Part shown: positions 27,807 through 36,153 of the stretch, one piece after another
Numbering within the stretch: the stretch's first letter is position 1
Layout: each line of letters starts with the position of its first letter
Source of the DNA: an uncultured Caulobacteraceae bacterium
Lineage (GTDB): Bacteria; Pseudomonadota; Alphaproteobacteria; Caulobacterales; Caulobacteraceae
Length of the DNA: 64,000 bases
NCBI GenBank assembly: GCA_937138625.1
Contig: CAKZPF010000009.1
Coordinates: 32,831 to 96,830 of the forward strand
Direction: 5' to 3'
Program-made: the position numbers and the translations under genes
Notes under the pieces: model-generated
The model's database searches: none
What the model saw: only the letters and a program-made list of their open reading frames with translations
What the model was told of the DNA's origin: nothing

Positions 27807-27880
27807 TGGAGCGGGTGAAGAGAATCGAACTCTCGTCTTAAGCTTGGGAAGCTTCTGCTCTACCATTGAGCTACACCCGC
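27807..27880 (-). tRNA. tRNA-Gly (CCC)
   Basis: A complete cloverleaf: acceptor GCGGGTG/CACCCGC, D-arm GCTC/GAGC, anticodon loop TTCCCAA giving CCC, T-loop TTCGATT, discriminator T and an encoded CCA. It closely resembles E. coli tRNA-Gly(CCC). The first anticodon-stem pair (27-43) is a G-A mismatch. Confidence 0.95.
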
Positions 27881-27946
27881 CTAGGCTTGAGAAAAAGCAC
27901 ATCTGGGCCACGGGCGCAAGCGGGATTGCACCAGACCGCCTATTGC

Positions 27947-28975
27947 CTACTCCGGCCAGGCGGTGAAATATTTTGACAAGCGCAGGCCTTGGGATTGGTA
28001 GTGGCTGCCTTGCTCACCGTACAAAACTTGGGGTCGAGAACTCAGCGGTTCATAAACCAAGCGCGCCACAATCTGCCCATCATCCAGCACGAAAGGCGTC
28101 TCACGAGATCGCACCTCAAGCACACCACGGCTGCCCTGGCCGCCGGCTTCCTCGGTGCCAAAACCGGGGTCGAAAAAGCCTGCATAATGCACGCGGAACT
28201 CGCCGACACCGGGGTCAATGGGCAGCATCTCGGCGGCCTCGTGGGCCGGGATGGTCACATCATCCTTCGAGACCAGGATATAAAATTCGCCAGGATCCAG
28301 CACCAAGCCCCGACGCAAATCACCAATGGGCTCCCAAAATTCGCGTGCGGTCATGGCCCCCTCGCGGGTCATGTCCACAACCCCCGCATGACGGCGCGCG
28401 CGATAGCCGCACAGACCCCCAGACAAATCCACAGTCACATCCCGGGTATACGTCTCGGTGGCGGGGCCGCCGCGGCGCAGGCGCAATTGGTTTAAGCGAC
28501 AACCGGTTTTGACCAAGACCGAAAAGGTCTGGGGCGCGACCTCAAGGTACATGCGCCCCTGATAGCCCGCCGGCACGTCATCGAAACTTTTCGACTGATC
28601 CACAATCAAACGCGTGAACACATCCACACGGCCCGTTGAACTTTTTGGGTTGGCGCGTGCGCTGATTTCGGGCGGCAAGTCCAAAGTTTCTTGCAAGGGC
28701 ACCAGATAGACACAGCCTTTTTCCAGCACCGCGCCCTCGCGCAAATCAAGGCTGTGCATCAACAACCCCTGGTTCAGACGATCCTCGACGCTGTGCTCGG
28801 CGCCCGGCAGGAACGAAGCCCGCAAACGCCAGGCCACATCACCCAGGCGCAAATCCAATGATGCCGGCTGCACCTGATCGGCGTCAAAAGGGCTTTGTGC
28901 CGTCATCACGGATTGATTGATCAAATCTTGGATTTCATGATCCGGCAAAACACCGGCGGCGGTGGACTGTGTCAT
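27947..28975 (-). CDS. dcd: 2'-deoxycytidine 5'-triphosphate deaminase
   Basis: This enzyme deaminates dCTP to dUTP for thymidylate synthesis. It is the long alphaproteobacterial form (342 residues) with two dUTPase-like halves; E. coli Dcd is about 190 residues. Visible segments are PASLDLRLGDVAWRL, SARANPKSSTGRVDVFTRLI (with the Ser-Thr-Gly-Arg active-site loop) and GFFDPGFGTEEAGGQG. It is divergent from the DxDxDG protein. Confidence 0.9.
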   Translation of the reverse strand: MTQSTAAGVLPDHEIQDLINQSVMTAQSPFDADQVQPASLDLRLGDVAWRLRASFLPGAEHSVEDRLNQGLLMHSLDLREGAVLEKGCVYLVPLQETLDLPPEISARANPKSSTGRVDVFTRLIVDQSKSFDDVPAGYQGRMYLEVAPQTFSVLVKTGCRLNQLRLRRGGPATETYTRDVTVDLSGGLCGYRARRHAGVVDMTREGAMTAREFWEPIGDLRRGLVLDPGEFYILVSKDDVTIPAHEAAEMLPIDPGVGEFRVHYAGFFDPGFGTEEAGGQGSRGVLEVRSRETPFVLDDGQIVARLVYEPLSSRPQVLYGEQGSHYQSQGLRLSKYFTAWPE

Positions 28976-29057
28976 AATCCATCCTATGCCCCAGCCACGC
29001 CATCAGGTCAAAGAGATGTTATCGTGTTGGGGTCCCATCACTTGCGCAGGCCAATAA

Positions 29058-29087
29058 TTGATGATATTGTGACAGAAAGGATACGAT
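29058..29087 (+). promoter_or_regulatory. Candidate promoter of the DxDxDG protein gene
   Basis: TTGATG, an 18-base spacer and TACGAT in a locally AT-rich stretch, ending 30 bases before the ATG at 29118. Confidence 0.35.
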
Positions 29088-29117
29088 TAAAGTAAAACCC
29101 TTACACAGGCAACTGAA

Positions 29118-29804
29118 ATGACCACGCCAGGCACCTATGAATTCAAACTTTCGCTCGCTGAGCCCAACAGAAACCTTGATAAGGTTGAATTCGACACTGT
29201 TATGGACCGCCTGCAGATCACCGTGGATGCGGATGGCGAGGTCACGGCGAAAGCCCTGATATCGAAAAACGGTGACCGCGAGAAGATCAAGACCGTTGAT
29301 TTGAATGTCGTCGATGCTGGCGGGAAGATCAATATCAATGGACTGCCCGTGGATTTTGACCGCGACGGCGAAATTGACACGCGTTTTGATGGCTCTGATT
29401 TCTTGACGCTGGAGATAGAGGCCCTGGATGATGGCTTCCGCATTTCCCACCGCCCAGTCGAGGTCGATGACCCCAATGCCGATGACTTTTTGCTATTCCA
29501 AGAAGGCAACGCCAAGGTTCAGGCCTTGGCGGCGTTCTCAGGCGTGGACCCCTATGACAATGAACTGGTAAAAAATCCAGATTGGATGGCCACTCGTTAT
29601 GCCTCGGAGTGGGAAAACAAAGATGGCAGCCGCCACTATGCTAACCGCATTGACCAGCCCATCGATTTAAACGGCGATGGCGTGGACGAATTGGTCCTGT
29701 ACCGGTTCAATAGTGATCTCGATGCCCGGGGCAAGACCATTTCCGGCTCTGGGTATTGGGAGTTTATCTATGATTCCACACCGCTGACGGGAACAGGTGA
29801 CTAG
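29118..29804 (+). CDS. Unrecognised acidic protein with DxDxDG motifs
   Basis: This 228-residue protein has no signal peptide or membrane segment and looks all-beta. Two acidic loops resemble calcium-binding sites of the EF-hand or FG-GAP type: DFDRDGEIDTRFD (about residue 79) and DLNGDGVDELVLYRF (about residue 192). The first follows a NINGLPV strand. It starts behind a plausible promoter of its own and converges on hslO with a two-base gap. I do not recognise the family; calcium binding is inferred from the motifs. Confidence 0.72.
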   Translation: MTTPGTYEFKLSLAEPNRNLDKVEFDTVMDRLQITVDADGEVTAKALISKNGDREKIKTVDLNVVDAGGKININGLPVDFDRDGEIDTRFDGSDFLTLEIEALDDGFRISHRPVEVDDPNADDFLLFQEGNAKVQALAAFSGVDPYDNELVKNPDWMATRYASEWENKDGSRHYANRIDQPIDLNGDGVDELVLYRFNSDLDARGKTISGSGYWEFIYDSTPLTGTGD

Positions 29805-29806
29805 CG

Positions 29807-30709
29807 CTATTTCAGCTCGTCAGGGCGAATGTTGTAACTGCGGGAACAAAACTCGCACGTGACCTCGATCTGTCCATCATCATTGGTCATGTCCGTCAGG
29901 TCTTCGGGCGGAAAGCTGGCCAACATGGCATAGATGCGATCCCGCGAGCACCGACACTGTGACAGCACCACGCTGGGCTCGAACATACGCACACCATCTT
30001 CGTGAAACAGGCGGAACAACAACCGATCTGCCGTCAGGTCATCGTCGGCCATCTCGTCATCGCCAACCGTGGCAAACAGGGTGCAGGCGCGCTCCCAGCC
30101 CTCTTCGGTATCCCCACGGGTCTCATCCCCCGCAATGCGCTGGATCATCACGCCGCCTGCCCGCCAGGCGGCCGCGTTGTCTTCGCCGCTTTTGTGCTCG
30201 ACCGCGGCCAGACGAATGCGTGTCGGCACCTGTTCGGACTGTTCAAAAAAGGTCTCAGCGCATAGGGCAAGGGTTTCGCCCTCGATGGGCACAACGCCTT
30301 GATAGCTATCCATGTTGGGGCCCTGGTCGATGGTCATGGCAAAGGCACCCTCGCCCAACAACGTCTGCGCCCCAGGCCGCGCCCACTCGCCCGACGACAA
30401 GGCCGCGACCTTCTCGGCGTCAAAGCGGGCATAGCCCCGCAAATCGCCCGAGCTGTCATAGTCCGCCACCACATAAGAGACCGGACCATCCCCTTGGGCT
30501 TGCAGAACCAAGCGCCCCTCAAACTTCAACGCCGAGCCCACCAACACAGACAAGACACACGCCTCGCCCAGCAAATTGGCCACCGCTTCAGGGTAGTTGT
30601 GGCGGCGTAAAATCTCGTCCACCACCGCACCCAAACGCACGATGCGCCCCCGCACGGGGGCGTCCTCGATCTCGAAGGCGGCGACACAGTTGTCGGCGTC
30701 GAATTCCAT
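29807..30709 (-). CDS. hslO: Redox-regulated chaperone Hsp33
   Basis: Hsp33 binds unfolding proteins under oxidative stress after its zinc cysteines oxidise. The 300-residue protein carries the two zinc pairs: C-R-C in SQCRCSRDRI and C-E-F-C near the C-terminus. It overlaps the argD stop by one base, so the two are co-translated. The argD-hslO neighbourhood is typical of alphaproteobacteria, though argF is usually between them. Confidence 0.93.
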   Translation of the reverse strand: MEFDADNCVAAFEIEDAPVRGRIVRLGAVVDEILRRHNYPEAVANLLGEACVLSVLVGSALKFEGRLVLQAQGDGPVSYVVADYDSSGDLRGYARFDAEKVAALSSGEWARPGAQTLLGEGAFAMTIDQGPNMDSYQGVVPIEGETLALCAETFFEQSEQVPTRIRLAAVEHKSGEDNAAAWRAGGVMIQRIAGDETRGDTEEGWERACTLFATVGDDEMADDDLTADRLLFRLFHEDGVRMFEPSVVLSQCRCSRDRIYAMLASFPPEDLTDMTNDDGQIEVTCEFCSRSYNIRPDELK

Positions 30710-31917
30710 CAGGCCTCCACCAAATCCTTGGCGGCCACACAGGTGGCGTCCAGCTTTTCGATGGCCTCGCTCAGCTCAGTTTCTGTCACAATCAGTGGCG
30801 GCAGCAAGCGCACAAGATTGTCACCACCACCGGCGATCAGCAGTTGGTTCTGGCGGGCCAAACGCATAAATTCACGGTTGTTAGGCTTCAGCTTCAGCCC
30901 CATCAGCAGGCCCTTGCCGCGCACCTCCTCGATGATATCGGGATGACGCTGTTTCAGCCCCTCAAGCTGTTGAGTCAAATAATTCGACATCTTTTGGGTG
31001 TGCGCCAAGGTTTCAGGCTTGGAGATTTCTTCAAAGGCCGCGCCCGCCACCGCCATCGCCAGCGGATTGCCGCCAAAGGTGGTGCCGTGGGTGCCGGGGA
31101 TCATATGCTCGCCCGCCGCCCGGGTAGACAAACAGGCCCCCACAGGGAAACCACCGCCCAAGGCCTTGGCCGTGGTCATGATGTCAGGGGCCGCCCCCGA
31201 CCACTCATAAGCCCACAGCTTGCCGGTGCGGCCCATGCCACACTGCACCTCATCGTAAATCAACAGCAGACCATGCTCGTCGCACAGCTCTCGCAAGCCG
31301 CGCAGGCATTGGTCCGGCACGGCACGCGCGCCGCCCTCGCCCTGCACAGGCTCGATGAAAATGGCGGCCGTCGTTGGTCCGATCGCGGCCTTCAAAGCCT
31401 CGTGGTCACCAAAGGGCAAATGGATAAAGCCCGGCATACGGGGGCCAAAGCCCTCGACATAGGCCGGGTTGCCGCCTGCATTCACCGCCCCATAGGTGCG
31501 CCCATGAAAAGCCCCTTGGAAGGTGATGATGTCGATGCGTTCGGGCTGGCCGTTGGCAGCGTGATATTTCCGCGCCATTTTCAGGGCGGTCTCGACGGCC
31601 TCGGTGCCTGAATTGTTGAAAAACACCAGGTCAGCAAAGCTGTGCGCGCACAACTGGTCCGCCAGCTTTTCCTGTGCCGGGATGCGGAACATATTGGACG
31701 TATGCCACAACTTATCGGCTTGGTCCTTCAGGGCTGCCACCAGTTTCGGGTGCACATGCCCTAAGGCGTTGGTGGCGATCCCTGCGACACAATCGAGATA
31801 TTTCTCGCCCGTCTCGGTATAAAGATAACAGCCTTCACCGCGCACAAAGACCTCTTCGGCGCGTTTATAGGTGGGCATCAAATGGGCCAGTGGGTCTGAA
31901 TCTGTGGTCACGTCCAA
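30709..31917 (-). CDS. argD: Acetylornithine aminotransferase
   Basis: This PLP enzyme of arginine synthesis converts N-acetylglutamate semialdehyde to N-acetylornithine; many also act on succinyl-diaminopimelate. The class III signature is present (LLIYDEVQCGMGRTGKLWAY), and the PLP Lys is in TTAKALGGGFPVGA. 402 residues is normal. It lies between an ABC-2 permease upstream and hslO downstream on the same strand. Confidence 0.93.
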   Translation of the reverse strand: MDVTTDSDPLAHLMPTYKRAEEVFVRGEGCYLYTETGEKYLDCVAGIATNALGHVHPKLVAALKDQADKLWHTSNMFRIPAQEKLADQLCAHSFADLVFFNNSGTEAVETALKMARKYHAANGQPERIDIITFQGAFHGRTYGAVNAGGNPAYVEGFGPRMPGFIHLPFGDHEALKAAIGPTTAAIFIEPVQGEGGARAVPDQCLRGLRELCDEHGLLLIYDEVQCGMGRTGKLWAYEWSGAAPDIMTTAKALGGGFPVGACLSTRAAGEHMIPGTHGTTFGGNPLAMAVAGAAFEEISKPETLAHTQKMSNYLTQQLEGLKQRHPDIIEEVRGKGLLMGLKLKPNNREFMRLARQNQLLIAGGGDNLVRLLPPLIVTETELSEAIEKLDATCVAAKDLVEA

Positions 31918-31950
31918 CTCCGTTTTCTTTGTGCAGGTCTCGCGCCGGGT

Positions 31951-32820
31951 CTAGGTTTTCAAACGATAGCCCGTGCGAAACATTTGATAAGAAGCCCATA
32001 GCATCACAACACTTAAGGCCCCTGTAAAGATCATACCTGTGCGAATGTCCCCATCAGCAATGCCTAAAAAGCCGTAGCGAAAGCCATCAATCAGATAAAA
32101 GATCGGGTTGAAATGGCTGAGTGTATAAAAGGGCTCGGGCAAATCGCGGATGAAATAAAAGGTACCTGACAAAAAGGTCAGGGGCGTGATGGCAAAATTG
32201 GTAATGGCCGCCAGGTGATCAAACTTCTCGGCCCACAGCCCGCCAAACACCCCAATGCTGCCCATCATCATCGACGCCATTAGGGCAAAATAGATCACCG
32301 CCCACCAGTGCTGGATCTGCATATCCGCAAATGGCACCAACACCGCTGCCGTCACCGCCCCCACCAACAGCCCGCGTGTGGCCGTGCCCAGGACAAAGGC
32401 CAGGGTTTGTTCAATGGGCGTCAGCGGCGGCATCAGAAAATCCGCCGCTGTGCCCATCAATTTGGCCTGGATCAACGAGGACGAAGAATTGGCGAAGGCA
32501 TTGTTCAATATCCCCATCATGATCAGTCCGGGCGCCAGAAAATCCACATAGCTTATGCCCGAGGCCGGCGGCGAGGCCCGTTTCAAGGCCACGGCGAACA
32601 CCAGCACAAACAACAGGCTGGTGATGATGGGCGCAAACAAGGTCTGCATCCAGATTTTCATAAAGCGGTGCACCTCGCGCCCATAAAGCGTCGAGACCCC
32701 CACCCAATTGACGGCCCCATACTGACGCGGTTGCGGCAAATCCGCTGGTGCTGCCGCGGATTTTGCGGCCGTTGATGAGGCCGCAGACGACGATGTCGAG
32801 GTGATGTGATCCATGGCCAC
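31951..32820 (-). CDS. ABC-2 type transporter permease
   Basis: This 289-residue inner-membrane permease has about six helices and the ABC-2 layout (QTLFAPIITSLLFVLVF, GLIMMGILNNAFANSSS, LTFLSGTFYFIRDLPEP). Such permeases work with a separate ATPase in drug, polysaccharide or lipid export. No ATPase gene is adjacent: gcrA is divergent upstream and argD is downstream. Substrate unknown. Confidence 0.85.
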   Translation of the reverse strand: MAMDHITSTSSSAASSTAAKSAAAPADLPQPRQYGAVNWVGVSTLYGREVHRFMKIWMQTLFAPIITSLLFVLVFAVALKRASPPASGISYVDFLAPGLIMMGILNNAFANSSSSLIQAKLMGTAADFLMPPLTPIEQTLAFVLGTATRGLLVGAVTAAVLVPFADMQIQHWWAVIYFALMASMMMGSIGVFGGLWAEKFDHLAAITNFAITPLTFLSGTFYFIRDLPEPFYTLSHFNPIFYLIDGFRYGFLGIADGDIRTGMIFTGALSVVMLWASYQMFRTGYRLKT

Positions 32821-32892
32821 GGCTTAGCGCTTTTCTGTCAGCAGGCAAAGGCTTGGGACAGAAAAAACAGCAAAATTTCAGCCTCTAAGGCA

Positions 32893-32949
32893 CCACAACA
32901 TATAGAGGCCCGCAGAACTTTGTGGATAAGTCAAAACAGGATGTTGTGG
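32893..32949. repeat. 9-base inverted repeat bracketing a DnaA box
   Basis: CCACAACAT (32893-32901) and ATGTTGTGG (32941-32949) are perfect inverted copies 39 bases apart. The DnaA box at 32921-32929 lies between them. The element is in the 238-base divergent region between the ABC-2 permease and gcrA. The rest of that region is AT-rich and shows no gene. Confidence 0.7.
32921..32929 (-). promoter_or_regulatory. Perfect DnaA box upstream of gcrA
   Basis: TTATCCACA on the minus strand, 130 bases before the gcrA start. DnaA is known to bind and activate the gcrA promoter in Caulobacter, so the site is in the expected place. Confidence 0.65.
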
Positions 32950-33058
32950 CGCTCGAAAAAATCAATACCATAATTTGTGGCTCTGCCAGGAACTTCTTGG
33001 CCGAAATACTAGATTTAGTGTGTCGCGTGAGCGGGGCAAAACTGTGGGGGACAAATTG

Positions 33059-33610
33059 ATGAGCACAAGCACCTGGACCGATGATCGGGTCGAGCAACTG
33101 AAACGCCTTTGGGCCGACGGCCTGAGCGCCAGCCAAATCGCGAAACAGATGGGAGGCGTAACCCGTAACGCCGTCATTGGCAAGGTCCATCGTCTGGGCC
33201 TGTCAGGCCGCGCGACGCCTGCGCGTCCACGCACACCGGGCAGCAAAATTGCGCGCCCTCGCCCTTCGGCGCCATCGGCGCCACGCTATTCGAACAAGGC
33301 GCAGGCACGTCCTGCGACCAACAAAAAACCAACCACGAACCCAAGCCAGCTGCCGCGTCTGAAAGAACCCGAGACCACCCATGTGGAGATCCCCAAGGAT
33401 GGCCCCCGCACCGTTTTGGCCTTGTCAGCCCGTATGTGTAAGTGGCCCATTGGTGATCCCACCAGCAAAGAATTTCGCTTTTGTGGCCGCAAAACCGACA
33501 GCTGTGGTCCCTATTGCGAGGCCCACGCCAAGGTGGCCTATCAGCCCAGCGCTCGCAAACGCAATCGCCGCGAAGAAGAGCTGAGCCAAATGGCGCGCAA
33601 GTTCGTTTGA
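33059..33610 (+). CDS. gcrA: Cell-cycle regulator GcrA
   Basis: GcrA is a sigma-70-associated factor that activates transcription at CcrM-methylated GANTC sites in alphaproteobacteria. I chose ATG 33059 (183 residues) because the protein then begins directly with the conserved WTDDRVEQLKRLWADGLSAS. The helix-turn-helix-like N-terminus (QIAKQMGGVTRNAVIGKVHRL) is followed by a basic Pro/Ala linker and the C-terminal domain with CKWPIGDP and a cluster of conserved Cys and His residues (RFCGRKTDSCGPYCEAH). It is divergent from the ABC-2 permease and is flanked by DnaA boxes. Confidence 0.95.
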   Translation: MSTSTWTDDRVEQLKRLWADGLSASQIAKQMGGVTRNAVIGKVHRLGLSGRATPARPRTPGSKIARPRPSAPSAPRYSNKAQARPATNKKPTTNPSQLPRLKEPETTHVEIPKDGPRTVLALSARMCKWPIGDPTSKEFRFCGRKTDSCGPYCEAHAKVAYQPSARKRNRREEELSQMARKFV

Positions 33611-33630
33611 GCTTGAATTTTTGACATCAC

Positions 33631-33659
33631 AACGCCCGCTTTTTGGCGGGCGTTTTTTT
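33631..33659 (+). terminator. Intrinsic terminator of gcrA
   Basis: A 9-base stem AACGCCCGC/GCGGGCGTT with a TTTTTG loop and a T7 run, 20 bases after the stop. Confidence 0.92.
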
Positions 33660-33667
33660 GTGGATAA
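33659..33667 (-). promoter_or_regulatory. Second perfect DnaA box, downstream of gcrA
   Basis: TTATCCACA on the minus strand, starting on the last T of the gcrA terminator. Same orientation as the box 738 bases to the left. It is outside any gene. Confidence 0.6.
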
Positions 33668-33713
33668 ATGTCCGCGCCTCTGGCGAAATTCTGAAAAAGA
33701 CACATTCAGACCT

Positions 33714-33738
33714 AAAAAAGGGGGCCATAGGCCCCCTT
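33714..33738 (-). terminator. Intrinsic terminator of phoB
   Basis: A 9-base stem AAGGGGGCC/GGCCCCCTT with loop ATA (TAT on the minus strand), then six T on the minus strand. It faces the gcrA terminator and insulates the two convergent units. Confidence 0.9.
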
Positions 33739-33760
33739 CTTCATCTCAATACGATGCGGC

Positions 33761-34453
33761 CTAGTCTTCAACGTCCAAGGCATACCCCGCCGAGCGCACA
33801 GTGCGGATGGGATCATGATCATGATACTCCATCAGCGCCTTGCGCAAACGGCCAATGTGCACGTCAACGGTGCGGGCCTCGACATAGACATCCGATCCCC
33901 AAACTGCATCCAACAATTGCTCGCGGCTATAAACGCGACCTGGGTTCTGCATGAAATGCTCCAGGAGTTTGAACTCGGTGGGGCCAAGGTGAATGTCTTT
34001 GCCATCGCGCTTGACCTTGTGGGCCACGCGGTCCAGCACAATATCGCCATGGCGCAGCTTGTCTTCAGCCAAGCCTGGACGCACGCGGCGCATGACAGCG
34101 CGGATGCGTGCCAGCATCTCGGTCATGGAAAAGGGCTTGGTCATATAGTCATCCGCACCGGTATCCAGACCTTGGATGCGGTCGCTTTCCTCGCCACGGG
34201 CGGTCAGCATGATGATCGGCAGGCTTTCGGTTTCCGGCTTGCTGCGCAGGCGGCGAATAACCTCGAGACCCGACAGTTTCGGCAACATCCAGTCCAAGAT
34301 CATCAGATCCGGCTGTTGTTCCTCGACTTTGGCCAAGGCGGTTTCACCATCAGAGGCCACGCCCACCTGATAGCCTTCTTTTTCAAAGTTGTATTGCATC
34401 AAGGTCGAGAGGGCGTCTTCATCCTCGACAATCAAAACATAGGGTGTGCTCAC
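33761..34453 (-). CDS. phoB: Phosphate response regulator PhoB
   Basis: An OmpR-type response regulator that activates Pho-box promoters under phosphate limitation. Start GTG 34453 (230 residues) is preceded by GAGGA; the longer frame to 34531 adds non-conserved residues that overlap phoU. The receiver has its Asp (LMILDWMLPK), Thr (IIMLTARGEE) and Lys (DYMTKPFS). The winged-helix domain ends IRTVRSAGYALD. It is the last gene of the phoR-pst block. Confidence 0.95.
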   Translation of the reverse strand: MSTPYVLIVEDEDALSTLMQYNFEKEGYQVGVASDGETALAKVEEQQPDLMILDWMLPKLSGLEVIRRLRSKPETESLPIIMLTARGEESDRIQGLDTGADDYMTKPFSMTEMLARIRAVMRRVRPGLAEDKLRHGDIVLDRVAHKVKRDGKDIHLGPTEFKLLEHFMQNPGRVYSREQLLDAVWGSDVYVEARTVDVHIGRLRKALMEYHDHDPIRTVRSAGYALDVED

Positions 34454-34472
34454 GGATCTATCCTCGCTCGTG

Positions 34473-35177
34473 TTAACTGACGGTGGGCCATTCGCTCCCC
34501 CCACGGGGGCGGTGGGTGCCCATTTCCTCACCGGTTACCAGAAAGTGGACAATCTCGGCAATGTTGGTGGCATGGTCACCGATACGCTCGAGGTTTTTGG
34601 CTACAAACAACAGGTGCGCGCAAGCCTCGACGGCTTCGGGTTGGTCGCGCATCACCGACAACAGTTTATGAAAAACGGCGTCAAATTGCTCGTCGATGTC
34701 TTCGTCTTTCATCCAAACGCGGGTGGCCGCCTCAAGGTCTAAGGTGGCGTAGGCGTCCAGAATGTCACAAATGCGCTGGCGCACCAATTTGCCCATCTCG
34801 GCAATGGCCTCCAGCAATTCAGCATCCAGGGCGCTTTCTTCGGCAAGAACCAGTGTACGTTTGGCAATGTTTTTGGCCAGGTCACCAATGCGTTCTATGG
34901 CGTTGACAATTTTAAAGGGCGTCACGGCCTGGCGCATATCCTGAGCCACGGGTTGGCGCAGCACCAGGATGCGAATGGCTTGGCGCTCGATTTCCTTTTG
35001 CATATTGTCTATGTCGGTATCGCGCTCGATCACCGCACGGGCGCCAGCGGCGTTGCGGCGCATAAACACGTCCAAGGCTTCGCCCACCTGACGTTCCGCG
35101 AGACCTCCCATACGGGTGATATCCGTCGCCAGTTGGTGAAGATCATCTGAAAAAGATTTGACGATGTGATCCGACAT
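34473..35177 (-). CDS. phoU: Phosphate signalling protein PhoU
   Basis: PhoU couples the Pst transporter to PhoR and keeps the Pho regulon off when phosphate is plentiful. I chose ATG 35177 (234 residues) because MSDHIVKSFSDDL is the conserved N-terminus; an in-frame ATG lies at 35201. Two three-helix repeats contain the metal-binding motifs (NAIERIGDLAKNIAKR and KNLERIGDHATNIAE). Confidence 0.95.
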   Translation of the reverse strand: MSDHIVKSFSDDLHQLATDITRMGGLAERQVGEALDVFMRRNAAGARAVIERDTDIDNMQKEIERQAIRILVLRQPVAQDMRQAVTPFKIVNAIERIGDLAKNIAKRTLVLAEESALDAELLEAIAEMGKLVRQRICDILDAYATLDLEAATRVWMKDEDIDEQFDAVFHKLLSVMRDQPEAVEACAHLLFVAKNLERIGDHATNIAEIVHFLVTGEEMGTHRPRGGSEWPTVS

Positions 35178-35275
35178 ACCCAGCACGCTTATTGTTCTCA
35201 TGACAAAGTGTCACAATCTGGCCTGGCTGTCTACGCCCATTGTCACATTTCTTCTAGTGAACTGGTTTTCAAGAC

Positions 35276-36127
35276 TTAACCGAAACGGCCAGTGATATAA
35301 TCCTGGGTGCGCTTATCGCGTGGATTGGTAAAGATTTCCTCAGTGTCCCCGACCTCTACGAGTGAACCGAGATGAAAAAACGCTGTTTTTTGTGACACAC
35401 GGGCCGCCTGGGCCATAGAATGCGTCACAATCACAATGGCAAAGGTCTCGCGCAGCTCATCAATCAGCTCTTCGATCTTGGCCGTGGCAATGGGATCCAG
35501 CGCCGAACAGGGCTCGTCCATCAAGATCACCTCGGGACTGACCGCGATGGCGCGAGCAATCACCAAGCGCTGCTGCTGACCACCTGACAAGCCCGTACCA
35601 GGCTGATGCAGACGATCCTTGACCTCTTCCCATAGACCCGCACGGCGCAGAGAAGTTTCCACCACTTCGTCAATTTCGGTTTTTGACGTGGCCAAGCCAT
35701 GAATGCGGGGGCCATAAGCGATGTTTTCGTAAATGGATTTTGGGAAGGGATTGGGCTTTTGGAAAACCATGCCCACCCGCGCCCGCAACAAAACGGGATC
35801 AACACTTTTTTCGTGAATGTCTTGGCCATCCAACTCGATCCGACCCGTCACCCGACAGCCGTCGATGGTGTCATTCATACGGTTGAAACAGCGCAAAAAA
35901 GTGGACTTCCCGCAGCCCGATGGCCCGATAAAGGCCGTCACCGCCCCGTTAGGGATATCAATGTTGATTTTATCCAAAGCCTGCTTATCGCCATAAAAAA
36001 CGTCCACATCACGGGCGATAATTTTATGATCGGCACCGTCTGGCGCGGCCTTGGGGGAACTTTGCAAAGCCTCCTTAGGCGCAGCCGATGGCGCATGTTG
36101 GGACGTTACGTTGCCAATTTGGGTCAT
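35276..36127 (-). CDS. pstB: Phosphate ABC transporter ATPase PstB
   Basis: ATPase of the high-affinity Pi importer. The start at 36127 has GAGG upstream (283 residues); an upstream in-frame start at 36160 would overlap pstA by seven bases. Walker [10 protein letters not shown], signature LSGGQQQRL and Walker [14 protein letters not shown] are intact. The N-terminal extension of about 30 Ala/Ser-rich residues is longer than in E. coli. Confidence 0.96.
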   Translation of the reverse strand: MTQIGNVTSQHAPSAAPKEALQSSPKAAPDGADHKIIARDVDVFYGDKQALDKINIDIPNGAVTAFIGPSGCGKSTFLRCFNRMNDTIDGCRVTGRIELDGQDIHEKSVDPVLLRARVGMVFQKPNPFPKSIYENIAYGPRIHGLATSKTEIDEVVETSLRRAGLWEEVKDRLHQPGTGLSGGQQQRLVIARAIAVSPEVILMDEPCSALDPIATAKIEELIDELRETFAIVIVTHSMAQAARVSQKTAFFHLGSLVEVGDTEEIFTNPRDKRTQDYITGRFG

Positions 36128-36153
36128 AGGATCCTCAATCAGTCTATCCATCT

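Noticed and set aside
29959..31611. A 550-residue open frame on the plus strand
   Set aside because: It is antisense to hslO and argD, both of which are well supported, and its translation is a low-complexity mirror of them.
35209..35249. A Pho box made of TGTCAC-like repeats upstream of phoU
   Set aside because: The repeats are 19 and 13 bases apart and imperfect; a Pho box needs 11-base spacing.
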